This document shows, piece after piece, positions 21,765-33,913 of a stretch of 64,000 nt of DNA. Position numbers and translations under genes: made by a program. Source of the stretch: Phlyctochytrium arcticum (taxonomy: Eukaryota; Chytridiomycota; Chytridiomycetes; Chytridiales; Chytridiaceae); contig JAHLKI010000001.1 of NCBI GenBank assembly GCA_025602905.1, positions 2,790,001 to 2,854,000 of the forward strand. Direction: 5' to 3'. The notes below the pieces were generated by a model. The model had not been told where the DNA came from. It was given only the letters and a program-made list of their open reading frames with translations, and made no database searches. How positions within the stretch are numbered: the stretch's first letter is position 1; every line of letters begins with the position of its first letter.

Positions 21765-23153
21765 ATGGCGGAAAATATGATTGCTAGCGACTATGAATAC
21801 CTGGAAGAAGTCAACCAGAATCTTCTTTGCCCTATTTGTTTCTGTGCCTTTGTCCGGCCAGGTATGCCCGCTTGCAATTGGTTCTTCTCCAACTGACAGC
21901 TGACACTTTTGTTGGACTAGTATCGTCGCCGTGTGGCCATACGTTCTGCCAAAGCTGCATAACATCTGCCTTTTCATCAAGCCCTACATCGACATGTCCA
22001 ATAGATCGGTCGCCATTGGCTTTTTCAGAGCTGTCACCCGTAGTCAAGCTTGTGCAGAACCTGCTTGACGAACTGAGTGTATATTGCAATCATCACAAGG
22101 GGGGATGCAAATGGACGGGGCAGCGACAAGGCCTCCAGACGCATTTGGACGTGCATTGCGCCTACGTTGAGAGTGAATGCTGTAATGAAGGATGTAACAA
22201 GAGCGTGCTTCGTAAAGACATTGAGCATCATGCACAAGTGTGCGAGTGGAGAGCCCAGACATGTCCTGGATGTCATGCAGCTGTTCAACGCAGGGATGCA
22301 GAGGTATGTACCTAACAATAAGCACACGATTGCTGAAACCATGTCCTTACAAAATCTTGCCGTTCCCCAGAAACATAGTAAGGAATGTCCTGCGGGAAAT
22401 ACCGCCTGTCCTCATTGCCATGCTGAGCTTGCTCGTGCTGAGTTAATAACCCATACGGATGAGTGCCCCGAACTTCTTATTGCATGCCGTCAAAGCCACC
22501 ATGGATGCCCTTGGCAAGGTCCTCGAAAAACGGAGTCAGAGCACATACCCAGCTGCGCATTTGAGGCGCTCAAATCTTTTTTTGTTTTGTATGACAAGCG
22601 CTATGACGAATCTCGTCTTGAAAATCACCAATTGCGAACACAGCTCATGGAACTCCAGCAACAAGTCGCCGAATTTCGTAACCGCGAGGTCGCGGGCACG
22701 CTTTCGCCACTATCCGATCACGCAGCTTCCTTGTTGGTACAGGACACCGCCGACCACGTTGAACAGCTGACAGCAGACACGGATCGGCTACGCGGAGAAG
22801 TGCGCGACATTAGCGCTGAAATGTATGAAATGGAAAGACGGCACGAGATGGCGTTGTTGGGCGAAGCGGCACGTTTGCGGGACGAATTACATTCCTTGCA
22901 CTTATCCTATGCGACTTTACAGCGGCAGATGGTCGCAGTTATGGTTCAAGGTCAAAAAGACTCTGCGAAGGGTGGGGGATCGAGTTCCACAGGGGACAAT
23001 TCGGTATTATCCACGGCCCTCGGGGCTCTGGCGGCCACTTCGCGGCCAAGACCGTCCTCCAGTGCAAGTGAATCACAATCCATCAACAAGGACTCTGATC
23101 GCAGTCGTCGATCGGCGACGGATTATAGACAAGATGGAGCCACAAAACTTTAG
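21765..23153 (+). CDS. RING finger / TRAF-type zinc-finger protein, likely E3 ubiquitin ligase
   Basis: Exons 21765-21861, 21921-22303 and 22371-23153 encode 420 residues. A C3HC4 RING begins at about residue 26: CPICFCAFVRP, then CGHTFCQSCI and CPIDRSPL. TRAF-type zinc fingers follow: YCNHHKGGCKWTGQRQGLQTH, CCNEGCNKSVLRKDIEHH and, after the second intron, CPHCHAELARAELITHTDEC and HHGCPWQGPRKT. A coiled coil of about 120 residues starts near residue 250 (DHVEQLTADTDRLRGEVRDI). The tail is Ser/Arg-rich. The layout equals RNF/TRAF-like E3 ligases lacking a MATH domain. Substrate unknown. The stop is 101 bp before the end of the convergent queuosine gene. Confidence 0.87.
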
Positions 23154-23254
23154 ATATACCCTTTCATCTTATTGCCTTTATATAGATTACCATATAGTGT
23201 AAATTTTGCTAGAAGATATATGCAGGCTACGGAGAGGCCATGGGCACTCCTATA

Positions 23255-24668
23255 CTATGCAAATGTGGTGACGCGATTCACGATTTGAGGCGACAATGCG
23301 TCTTGTGACGAGCACGAAGTCTGTCGTAGATACGTGTCTAGTTCTCTCGCTGTCATGCTCCTGACTTTCGCGGGCAACGTCGTGCTTTCCTTTGCACGAC
23401 CGACAATGGCTTCTCCAGCAGCAACTGCCGCCGCACGCAGGCGCAGATCCCACCGGTCTACACTACTGGCCAGATCTTCAGATTTGACCAACTGCTCTCG
23501 AAGACTCTCAGAAACCTCCAGTATACCACGGCTGATCAGTTCCATACAGACTGCGCTATCACCCAGCAGCGTCAAAGAGGAAACATCTGAAAAGTTGAAG
23601 CGGGCGGGATCAGAGTCTCGAAAGCGATCATACAAGTTGGCAGTGATCAGCTGTGCTTTTCGGAATAAGTATGTATCTATGGACGTAAGGTGTGACCTTG
23701 GGTTCACTGTTGATTGTGCGAAGAGGTACAAACCAATGTTTTGAAACCGCTCGGCGTCCCGCATGGCAGAAAACATCTTGACTAATCCCTGAACCATCTG
23801 CTCCGCCGTTGCGCCCCCGGCTTGAGCAATTTCCAACAGGAAGTGTGCAAAATCCGGATAACCTCTATCGCATAGAGTTTTTCCAATTTCGTTCATGACA
23901 TCTGTGAGTTGTTGGGCGAAGGGGCGTAGTGAGTGGGGTTCCGAGATTGTCAGTGGAAGGGTCTCATGTGGTACATCTCGCGTAAGGGGGATATCAAAGA
24001 GTGTGGAAACCTATGCAAAACGAGAAGGATGAGAGGCAGTTCCGGATTTGCTGTTCCCAATGCATACATCGGACAAGCGGATGTCTCTAAGATATGTCGC
24101 GCTTATTTTGACAGAGGAAATATGCATACTCATCACCCCTGATAGAAAATGAGTGAGTTGGGTCACCCTTTATTGCCAGTATGGTACTACATACCAAATC
24201 GTACGGCATCAAGCACTGACTATAGATGCGTTTAAATTTTAGTGAACCAAGTCACGTAGGCCATGCTGTGTAAACGCACCCTTCCGAGTACTGTATTCAA
24301 CTGTGAATTCCATCCGCTGCCAAAGTCCAAAATGTCGATCAACGTCAGGACATTCAATTCCTGCTCTTTGGTATCAAATTTGAGGGGCAAACGGAGCACA
24401 CTATGTTCTTGAGCGGCCGACCAAGACTCTTCATTGATTGACTGAAGAAACGGGTCGATTTTGTCTTCTACCAACTTTAACGTCATGGAAAATGTTGACT
24501 ATTTTAGATCCTTTGTCGCATTCAGAGCAATCGTGGGATCTCTACCAGAATATCCGGAGCAGACTTTCCAAGGAGTTCGCGGCAAGATTGGGACACTGCC
24601 TTCAGGTAATGATCACCCGGTAGTTGGCATTCCATCTTGCTGGTTGTAGAGGGTAGCGGCACTCCCAT
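23255..24668 (-). CDS. Queuosine salvage protein (DUF2419 / Qng1-like N-glycosylase)
   Basis: Six exons: 24668-24546, 24498-24280, 24219-24195, 24138-24068, 24010-23734, 23676-23255; 378 residues. The chain reads HYLKAVSQSCRELLGKS, KIDPFLQSI, ILDFGSGWNSQLNTVLGR, SLFDIP-like TLFDIPLTRDVPHETLP, DVMNEIGKTLCDRGY, TYLFRKAQLITANLYDRF and SLTLLGDSAVCMELISRGIL, the order I recall for fungal DUF2419 proteins. These release queuine from queuosine nucleotides for reuse in tRNA. A 57-nt intron (23733-23677) is a multiple of three without an in-frame stop, so it would be missed by simple frame calling. The start is ambiguous: the frame is open up to 24935, but ATG 24668 leaves a 310-bp divergent promoter with ADE5,7, while 24935 would leave 44 bp. 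Confidence 0.75.
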
Positions 24669-24978
24669 GTTCTCTTTAATAAATCTTTCCAGGCTTAGAA
24701 CTATTGAAACTTCGTAGACTTTCAACGCAGCTTTCAAAGACCAGTTCAAGGACGACCTGAATTGAAAGACGACTTTGGCTTTCCGGGGCTGGGCTTCTAA
24801 TGTGATGACAGCGCTGGTCTGGTGTGGCTGGTTGCAAGCATGGCTGCGCCGTTTCAATCTGATCGCCGTTGTGAATTTTCGAATTCCGCTGGTTTGTTTT
24901 TCCAAGTTCTGCGGTGTTTCAATCGACTTGAACACTTAGGCGCTCCAGATTGACAAAGCCTGGGCGATCATTAGAGAC
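24669..24978. promoter_or_regulatory. Divergent promoter region, queuosine gene and ADE5,7
   Basis: 310 bp between the two chosen starts; no clear TATA box seen. Confidence 0.4.
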
Positions 24979-27488
24979 ATGTCGTCTGCCAACGTCTTGC
25001 TTGTTGGAGGAGGGGGTCGCGAGCATGCCATTGCTTGGTCTTTGGCCAAGTCGGCTAAGGTTGGCACCATTTTTGTTGCACCGGGTACGTTTGGTCACAT
25101 AGAGCACTGATTAGCAAAGCGAGGATGATACTGATATTTCTTATTTGATGCGCTGATAGGTAACGGAGGCACAGAGACCGCCGGCCAGAAAGTTCAGAAT
25201 GTAGAGATCCCTGCAGGCAAAAACTTTGAGGGCCTTGTGCAATTTGCCATCAATAACAACGTAAAGCTGGTTGTTCCTGGACCGGAGCAGCCCCTTGTTG
25301 ACGGTATCCAGGGAGCATTCAAGAAAGTTGGCATACCTTGCTTTGGACCATCGCAATTTGCTGCCCAGTTGGAGGGTTCTAAGGCGTTTTCAAAGGACTT
25401 TATGAAAAAGCACAACATTCCAACCGCTGCGTACGAGGTGTTCACAGACTTTAACAAGGCAAAGACATATGTTGAGGGTCTGAAAAGCCAATATGTCATC
25501 AAAGCGTCCGGCTTGGCGGCAGGAAAGGGAGTTTTGTTGCCTGAAACCACAGCAGAAGCCATCGATGGGCTAAAGTCTATTATGGTTGACAATGTCTTTG
25601 GTACGGCAGGCGCCGAAGTTGTCATCGAGGAGCGCTTGTCGGGTGAGGAGGTCAGCGTGTTGGCGTTCTCGGATGGCTACACGATTATCCCCATGCCAGC
25701 TGCGCAGGACCACAAACGTGCTCTGGACGGCGACAAGGGACTAAACACCGGAGGTATGGGTGCATACGCCCCTGCACCAGTATACACTCCGGAGCTCGCG
25801 GCAGAAGTCAAGCGCACTGTACTGGAGCCAACAATCTCAGGAATGCGTCGGGATGGCCACCCGTTTGTGGGTGTTTTGTATGCCGGTCTTATGCTCACCC
25901 CGTCGGGCCCCAAAGTTTTGGAGTTTAACGCCCGGTTTGGGGATCCAGAAACTCAGGTCGTTCTGCCCTTGCTTGACGATTCGAGTGATCTGTTTGAAAT
26001 CATGCTCGCAGCTGCTGAAGGAAGGTTAGACTCGGTCAAGGTATCATTCAAGCCAGCATTTGCTGCCACGGTTGTAAAGGCTGCGCCAGGATACCCGGAG
26101 GCTTACGCAAAAGGAGCCGAAATCACAGTCGCGGTGTCATCTTCCCCAGATGTCATCGTTTTTCATGCTGGAACCAAATTGAGTGGGGGAAAGCTTATTA
26201 CCTCTGGTGGGCGCGTCCTGGCGGTCACTGCAGTGGCGGACAACTTGCAGCAGGCTTTGGAAAAGGTTTACGCCAACATTTCTACCATTGCTACGTTTGA
26301 AAAGGCATACTACCGCCGAGACATTGGGCATCGCGCCTTGAGTCTTTTGCAGGGTCAAAAGGCTACCGGGGCTACCTATGCACAGGCTGGTGTTAGTATT
26401 GATGCTGGCAACCTTTTGGTTGAAAAGCTCAAGCCCTTGGTCAAAGCAACCCGCCGACCAGGTGCAGATGTCGACTTGGGAGGTTTCGGGGGGCTGTTTG
26501 ACCTGAAGGCCGCTGGTTACAACGACCCTGTGCTTGTTTCTGGAACGGATGGTGTGGGCACGAAGTTGAAGATTGCTCAAGCCATTCGCAAGCACGACAC
26601 CATAGGTAAGTCTTTCCAACGGGAAATGCATGCCAAAGGCTAAGAATGTGGTGTTAAGGAATTGATTTGGTCGCTATGAGCGTAAATGATGTCATTGTTC
26701 AAGGAGCGGAGCCACTTTTCTTCCTTGACTACTATGCAAGTAGCAAGCTCGAAGTGGATGTTGCCCGTGATGTTATTTCTGGTATCGCTGCCGGATGCAC
26801 AGATGCCCGCTGCGCGTTGATTGGCGGCGAGACTGCTGAAATGCCGGGCATTTACCAACATGGAGATTACGATCTTGCCGGTTTTGTTGTTGCGGCCGTT
26901 GAGCGCGATCAGGTTTTACCCAAGCTTGACTCTATCGTACCTGGCGACGTGGTTTTGGGTCTTGCATCATCAGGGGTGCACTCAAATGGATACTCGCTGG
27001 TGCGTCATGTTGTTGCTCAAGCAAATCTAGACTTCTCGTCACCTTGCCCCTTTACGCCCCCGCAACCCGGACAAACTCTCGGAGAAGCACTGCTGACACC
27101 AACGCGTATTTATATCCGTCAGCTCATGCCTGCCGTTCGCAAGGGTCTCATCAAGGCGATGGCACACATCACGGGTGGAGGATTCCCAGAAAACATTCCT
27201 CGTTGCCTTCCTGATCACGTTGGAGTTGAGGTAGACGCCCGAAATTGGCCGCTACCCCCTGTCTTCCAATGGGTCAAGAAGACGGGTGGCGTGGCCGACA
27301 AGGAGCTGGCGCGCACCTTCAATTGCGGTATCGGCATGATCTTGGTCGTTGGCACCGCGGAAGTAGAGGAAGTTACGCAGTTACTTGAAGCGGCTGGGGA
27401 AAATGTGTACAACATGGGTCACATAACACCCCGGGGCGACGGCGACCGCGTCAAAGTTTTGGGAACGGAGACGGCATGGGCCTCGTAG
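24979..27488 (+). CDS. ADE5,7: Bifunctional GARS-AIRS, de novo purine synthesis
   Basis: Exons 24979-25084, 25160-26605 and 26659-27488 encode 793 residues (yeast Ade5,7 802). The N-terminal half is phosphoribosylamine-glycine ligase: [46 protein letters not shown] and [14 protein letters not shown] (ATP-grasp). The C-terminal half, from about residue 430, is phosphoribosylformylglycinamidine cyclo-ligase: [69 protein letters not shown] and [13 protein letters not shown]. The enzyme carries out steps two and five of IMP synthesis in the cytosol. The second intron lies inside the AIRS signature between [15 protein letters not shown] and GIDLVAM. The two-domain GARS-AIRS fusion without a GART domain is the fungal form. 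Confidence 0.97.
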
Positions 27489-27577
27489 TAGTCTGTGAGT
27501 GAAATGACGCTTGTATCTATGCAGTCGATGCGACATGTTCCATTCGAGAGATTATATATATTTACATTATTTGAACG

Positions 27578-28124
27578 TTATGCAGTGCCATTGACTTGAC
27601 GAATGAGCTTTTGGATGTTTGTATCAAACAAGTCAATACGAATTGGCATTTCTGGATTGTAAAATGGGTTCTTCATAACAAAATCCGAGTACTGCTCATA
27701 TATGCGCTTGGACAGATTGTCGACGTTCGCTTGCGCAGGATCAGTAATCAGGAGGAATTTGGCTCCTACAATCGTAAACAAGATGTTTGTGACGCGTGCC
27801 AACTAGCAATCAAGAATGCCTTCATCATACCAGTGAGGGTTTGGAAGCAGAAGATCTTGAAGGTGTCAGTTTCAAGCACTTCCATCCCTGATGATGGCGG
27901 AACTGGGGATATTCGGGCTGTGATGGCGTGAACGCTGTGGGACATCCGCCGGATTAATGTTAATCCTTAACGCCTTGTTGAACCTTTGATCACGCTACTG
28001 ACCCATGAAAGGTACCAGCTAGGACCAAATACTCATTGCTCGTTAGCTTTGCAAGACCATCCGTGAAGTCCCGGTTGTAGATCAACCCCCCGGCCTTGTT
28101 AATGATCAGTAGTGCGTGCAGCAT
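27578..28124 (-). CDS. TRS23: TRAPPC4 / Trs23, TRAPP vesicle-tethering subunit
   Basis: Exons 28124-28003, 27934-27831 and 27765-27578 encode 137 residues. It opens [20 protein letters not shown] (sybindin longin-like start), then [45 protein letters not shown] and ends [20 protein letters not shown]. This is the short form without the PDZ-like insert of animal TRAPPC4. The protein belongs to the TRAPP core that acts as Ypt1/Rab1 exchange factor at ER-Golgi membranes. An upstream in-frame ATG at 28205 is less likely because the family starts right before the first beta strand. It runs convergent with ADE5,7 (89 bp between stops). Confidence 0.93.
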
Positions 28125-28387
28125 CACGGCACTCTGGCATTTGTGAGGTTGTGTCGTGCTGAATGAGGGTGCGTATCGGGCGCTGTGGAATTTGGTTCGA
28201 TCCACTTCTGCCGCGTCTCAGTCGCATCTGAAACTTATAACTTTTGCAGATCTTCTCAGATCGTGTTTCCCTTCAAACTCTTTTCTCGGAGTCAGAGCAT
28301 CCAGTACTTCGATAAATCCAGTTCCCCAACTGTGAGACTTCAGCCCCCCTGCCTCTTCTTGCAAAAACCCCGGATCTTCAGTCTGAA

Positions 28388-30472
28388 ATGTCTCAGCTTC
28401 GTGCCGCCAACTATGCTCGTGCAAGAAATTCGTCTTTGTACTATCGCCGCGAACGACTCTTTCATCCCGTCACTGCCGTCCAAATCCCCATCGAGGAGTT
28501 TGAGGCAGAGTGGAAACTTGGCGACAACTTCTGGACGCAATACAATGTCTACAATTATAAACGCAATGGGAACAAGTTGATAAGTTACAAGTGCAAATTT
28601 GACAAGCATCGCCAATCCAAAGGTAAACGACCCGACAAGGAAGGCGCTCCGCAAAAAAAGAGAAGGATTACAAGCGTTTTCAGTCAAATTCCATGCACCG
28701 CACGCTTGGATGTATTCTTCAACAATTACACCAAGATGGTGACCTTCCAACATCCAACAGGATATGCCGAACACTCTGAAGGACACGACATTGGGGATGC
28801 TGATGACCGTCATTTATGTGGCCACGCATGCGACCTTATCAAGGCGGAAGCAGAATCGCCCTATGCTCATAAAGACGTTGTAAAAGCTTTACCCTTGATT
28901 ATTAAACGTTCAACATCCCCCAACCGTGCCAGCGCCCTCGGTCTAGATCGCATTTCTGCACGTGCTGTGTACAACGCTGGTTGGAGAGAGCGTCAGGAGC
29001 AGGCGGCCCCCCCAGGTTCGCTAGCGGAGGACGCGATGCATGCTATTGACTACTTGTCGGCTGAAGGTTACATCGTCAAGAGGTTCTTAACGGATGGATC
29101 TGACGAACAAGCCGCTGAAGGGTTTGCATTTGCAGTAAAGGAATCATTGAAACTACTTCCCAGCTGTAGTTATTTGGTTTTACTAGACTCCACCCATAAA
29201 ACGAACCGATACGACTGGAGACTATTTACATGCATGATCAGAAACCAACAAGGCAGTTGGCTACCAGCGGCGCAGTTCTTTGTCAGTAACGAAAATGGGG
29301 ATGCAGTATTCCAGGGCTTGGAGAAAGTTAGAGAAATGGTAGTGGAGGTGTGCGGGGTCGAATGGCAGCCGCGAAACATGCAGGTTGATCAATCAAACAT
29401 TGAGAAGAATGGGATTATGCTTGCTTTCCCTGGCATGTCCGCGGGAGAAGAGGAGGTCAAAGTTCGGTATTGTAAGGTAATGTTTTGATCCGAGTGAAAG
29501 AACGCATTTCTATGCTTTGAACTATCATAGGTTCATGTCGCCCGCACTCTCATGCGGCGCATAGGTACGCACAAGCCAACGTATGCGAAAATGCTTCAGG
29601 CAATCAACAAGACCACGATGATTGGAGCCACCGGATTGTTGCGTGAGGCAATCAGGGACGCTCCCGAAAAACTTGCAGATTACCTCGAGAAGAACTGGAC
29701 GAACCCCGCCGAGCTCGATTGCTGGACGATGGCCGCACGGCAACATTCGCCAACCCTGCTACAAGTGACCTCGACAAACCCCTTGGAGTCCTATCACCGA
29801 TTGGTCAAAGCAGACACTAACTGTGGAAGGTTCTCTAGTATTCAGAAAGCTTGTGTTGGCTTGTGCAAAGTCAATACACAGCGCCGCCTGGAGGCAGATC
29901 GTGCTGAGATCTTGTTTAGGTCAAAGGTTCTGAAGGATACTGAAGACCATCCAAACATAGCTCGATTCCCATTGCCCATTCAACGCCTTTTGATCGACCA
30001 GTACAGGGCGGTGGAGTACCGACTCGCAAAAGGCAAGCCAGCCCCTGACTACGATACTCTGGATTGTAACTGCCTCTTTGCCAGGCAATACCTGTTGCCA
30101 TGTAAACATACCTTTCATGCTGATATGTTTGCAGAGGAGACCATATTGACCGATGAGGTTTGGGATCAGTTTGCACTTTTGTTTGATGAGTGTGGTTTTG
30201 AGGTATATGAGACGAAGGTTCGCGTAGCAGTGGAACGAGAAGAGGTCAGCCCAGTCGACATCTACAGAAACTACAGAAAGCGTCAAGTGAAAGAAGCGGA
30301 GGAAAGACTGCTGAATCACTACTTCCGGCTCGAGGACAAAGTTACGGAAGGTGATCCGTCTGCCACCGAGCGACTTACTCAATTCATTGAAAATCTGGAA
30401 AGTTTTGTTACGGAAGAATCATGCAAAACCTGGACGTTTTCGACACCAACTACTCAAAGCCTAACTAGATAG
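28388..30472 (+). CDS. MULE/FAR1-like transposase (WRKY-GCM1-like finger, DDE, SWIM)
   Basis: Exons 28388-29476 and 29531-30472 (intron 54 nt) give an intact 676-residue protein. N-terminal part: FWTQYNVYNYKRNGNK, YKCKFDKH, PCTARLDVFF and HSEGHD, a C..C..H..H finger of the WRKY-GCM1/FLYWCH kind. The DDE core follows: YLVLLDSTHKTNRYDWRLF (first Asp), MQVDQSNIEKNG (second Asp) and TSTNPLESYHRLVK (likely Glu). A SWIM zinc finger near the end reads CNCLFARQYLLPCKHTFH. No frameshift or stop was seen and no terminal inverted repeats or target-site duplication were evident next to it, so it may be a domesticated copy; a recently inserted element with short ends is the alternative. It starts 264 bp from divergent TRAPPC4. 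Confidence 0.8.
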
Positions 30473-31284
30473 ACCGTCAGGGGAACACTATCAAGGTATA
30501 TATTAGTAGAAAAAGCTCGTCCTGCTGTTTTTCATAATCAACATATCTATATAGTATTGTAGTTTGCACACATATAGTCTCGCCATAGTCTGGCACCTTT
30601 TTGCGGACTTAGAAATTTTTAGCTTCGCTCTGAGCCTCTGGCAAAGCGGAGGTTGGTGGATCGAACCAAATTCCACAGCGCCCGATACGCACCCGCTGAA
30701 TGAGCGCAATGGCCGACCGGTTGGAACCAGGATTGGATCCATGTCACGTGCCTTGCCACCTGGTCAGAATTGTCGAGAGAGTCGAGGACTGGGCTGGCGG
30801 CGAGCAACGCAACAGAGAAAACAAAGCAGCAACCCTTTCAAGTCAATCTTTGGTCGCCGCCGCGATAGCCATACTCAGTGGAGAACAAGTAGTAACCTGG
30901 GGGAACTTGTCTTTTATTCGGCCGGCATCAAAGCCCGCGGGAGTCACGACATTGGGGTGCAATACGGCGTACGAACTTTTGAAACAGGGCTCCCGGCACT
31001 TTTTTCGACCACATACTGTTGCCCTTGATAGTTCGTCGCTTTCCAGACAACGGGACACTATCCAGCGGATTGACGAGAACTGGGTTCAAGGTCTCCGAGA
31101 ACCAGCTGTGGTAAGACGAGAGCTTCCTCTCCGCCTCCGGGGCGCGAGATTGTCGTTGCACTTCCAGGATCTGTCAGTACTCATTCGTTCTGATCCTTTA
31201 CTTCCGGACCCTTCACCACAACAGTAGACTGTCGACCAAGAAGTAGGGTAATCTCTGGACCATTTGCCTTACGGGTCGCAGGGA
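30473..31284. other. Upstream region of the WNK-type kinase gene
   Basis: An open frame of 175 codons (30700-31227) has no recognised domain and begins at an ATG; it could be a 5' leader frame or an upstream exon of the kinase, but no convincing splice joins it. Confidence 0.35.
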
Positions 31285-33615
31285 ATGAATAATCTACAAC
31301 ACGCGCGCCACAACTCTGTGCAAAACGACGGAAGCATGAACAATAATATGACTGTCATGTCGCCAGAATTGTACGGCTCACCATATGGCAACGACTCCAT
31401 ACCCCCAATGTCACTGAGCACGCAAGATTCGAGGAGCGACTTGGAGCGGATCATGGAGACAAGTCCAAATGGTCGCTACGCCAAGGTATCTCCAGCCACC
31501 AGCCTTTCTTGCTGTATCATTTAAGCCAGACACTGGACTTTTGCTCACACTATGCACCATTCATAGTTGAATCATGTCCTTGGGAAAGGGGCATACAAAG
31601 TTGTATATAAATCGATCGATCGCGAGGAAGGCTACGAGGTTGCATGGAATACCTGTCAGGTATGGGTTCAGTGACAATTCAACCGGAGCACGCTCGAGGC
31701 TCATGATCATCATACAGACAACGAAAGCTGAATTTATGGAACTGAGCGAGGAGATTGAAATCTTGAAGCGTGTCCGACATCCGAATATTATACAATTCCA
31801 TGATTGCTGGTACAATAACCTGGAGTTTGTATTTATCACGGAACTGATGACGTCTGGAACATTACGCGAGTATGCTACGATGCTGAGTTGTGCTCCTCTG
31901 CATTGCTAATCTCACGACCAACAGGTACATTCGAAAGTTGCAAATACCCAATCTGAAAATTGTAAAGCGATGGGCTCGGCAGATATTGAAAGGCCTTTCG
32001 TATTTACATTCTCACGATCCACCAATTATTCATCGTGATATCAAGGTTGGCAGAATTTACCACTGCACTTACAAATTTCCTTGAGGCTCATCAATTCTTA
32101 GTGCGACAATATTTTCATCAACGGGGCTCACGGGGAAGTGAAAATTGGTGATATGGGAACGGCGAAAATGAAACTGGGGAAAAAGTATACAGTGATCGGC
32201 ACTCCAGAGTTTATGGCCCCTGTACGTTTCACCGCTATACGGCTTCTTCATCACATTTTCTTATTTTTTGGGGACAGGAAATGTATGAGGAAAAGGGCTA
32301 CAGCGAGAAAGTCGATATATATGCCTTTGGAATGGCGTTGTTGGAAATGGTATGAATGTTCATTATCGATACAAGGCACGTTGTTAACCTTTATTGTTGA
32401 TAGGTCACTGGTGAATACCCATATAATGAGTGCAAAAACGCAGCACAAATCTACAAGAAGGTTACGCAGGTAGGATAAGAATTCCAAACTGATGTGCATT
32501 TTGTGCTTTGGCTAAAACTGTGCATTCATTGCTCGTTAGGGCATCAAACCTGAATGCCTTTCACGAGTATCGGATCCCGAAGTATCAGACCTTATCAACA
32601 GCTGCATCGGTAATGAGCACGACAGGCTAAGTGCGCAAGAAATCATAGAGCATCCATTCCTCGCGCTAGAGCCAGAAGTCGTCCTTATAATGACGGAGAA
32701 CAAAACGCATCTGACGATGCAAGTAGTCTTCAAAGGAATGGATAAACTGTCAGTCAAGTTCGAGTTTAACGGTTAGTAAAGCATACTTTTGCCAAGTCCA
32801 TAGCATGTACTAATCGGGTGTCGATTTAGTTGACACGGATACCGCAGAAGAAGTTGTGAATGAGATGGTAAGATCTATTATTCACGTGAACAAGATGACA
32901 AGCCCATAACTCAAACTGTTTCACAGATTCAAGAGCAAGTTCTGCCAGCTAAATATCAGCACTTAATTACGGGAGAAATCAATCGTATACTCCGGGAAAT
33001 GAACAAACCCCTGCTGGAAGAGGACAAAAATCGCGAGGAGTCAAGACAGGGTTGGGTGAACCGAAGCAACAGTGTCTCGCAAAGCAACATCGATTCAGAT
33101 TCGCTCCCTCGCCCGGGAACGCGAGAGCAACAATTGCAGCAACAGCACTCGGACGAGTCGATGAGCGGCGATAATGCACCCTTGTCACGAAAGGTCTCAA
33201 TACAAGACTCACGACTGGAGGATTTAGTGGACAACCTTCCCGTTAAAGGTACATATCTCACGCCGTACCACCTTGATTGGTCTGATGTTAATGTCGGGCG
33301 CTTTTAGACTATTCAGATGATCGGCCAATCGAAGAGATGGTTATGGACACAGCCATCGCCACCAACCGCGGGGTCGAGAAGGCAAACGAATGGTTAGCCA
33401 AGCTCAAGGCTCAGGATATCATGTCAGTCGGTGATATGCGTGAGCTGCATGATGAGGACTGGTCAAGTTTGTAAGTGCATGGAGAGTGAGTAATTTTTTC
33501 CATTGATTTGACATATTTCCTTCCTTGTAGGGGATTGACCGTGTTTGCCAGTCGCGCCCTGAAGAATGTCCTTTATGGTAAACCTGCACGTCCGGGATCT
33601 CAGCGTGAATCTTAA
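31285..33615 (+). CDS. WNK-type (with-no-lysine) Ser/Thr kinase with PF2-like and SAM-like domains
   Basis: Twelve exons: 31285-31485, 31567-31659, 31718-31869, 31925-32045, 32102-32221, 32278-32349, 32404-32469, 32540-32771, 32830-32867, 32927-33248, 33308-33470, 33531-33615; 554 residues from ATG 31285. WNK hallmarks: [15 protein letters not shown] with the Lys in the Gly loop, EVAWNTCQ (no Lys in strand 3), [22 protein letters not shown] and [20 protein letters not shown]. An OSR1-C/PF2-like domain follows ([20 protein letters not shown]). The tail is acidic and Gln-rich, then a SAM-like domain, [19 protein letters not shown] to [12 protein letters not shown]. WNKs sense osmotic state and chloride and steer ion transport. 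The exact N-terminus is uncertain because the frame continues a little above the ATG. Confidence 0.85.
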
Positions 33616-33913
33616 GCTTCAACTTGACACTACTCCCAGCACGTTCCACAACACATCTATTTTATCCATTTCATGTCCTTTCCCCCATATTTCGCTACCA
33701 CTCTTGGGCGTTAATTTAAATACCCATTGATTCCATTCCCCCTTCGTTGCGTGTTGCTCTTTGCATGCAGCCGTGTAATTTTTTATCTGAGCCAACTTTC
33801 TGCCTCCCGATTGTGGTCTGGAACCATAATACCCTGAGAATAGAACTCGTGGCGCTTCGTTTCTCCCCGACTCTCGAAAGATGCAACTGCTCACAACATA
33901 GCGACCGATTTTT

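Noticed and set aside
24522..24935. Minus frame with start at 24935 as N-terminus of the queuosine gene
   Set aside because: Would leave 44 bp to the ADE5,7 start, and the extra 89 residues show no family match; ATG 24668 preferred.
26137..26631. 164-codon minus frame inside ADE5,7
   Set aside because: Shadow of a strongly conserved exon with codon bias on the plus strand.
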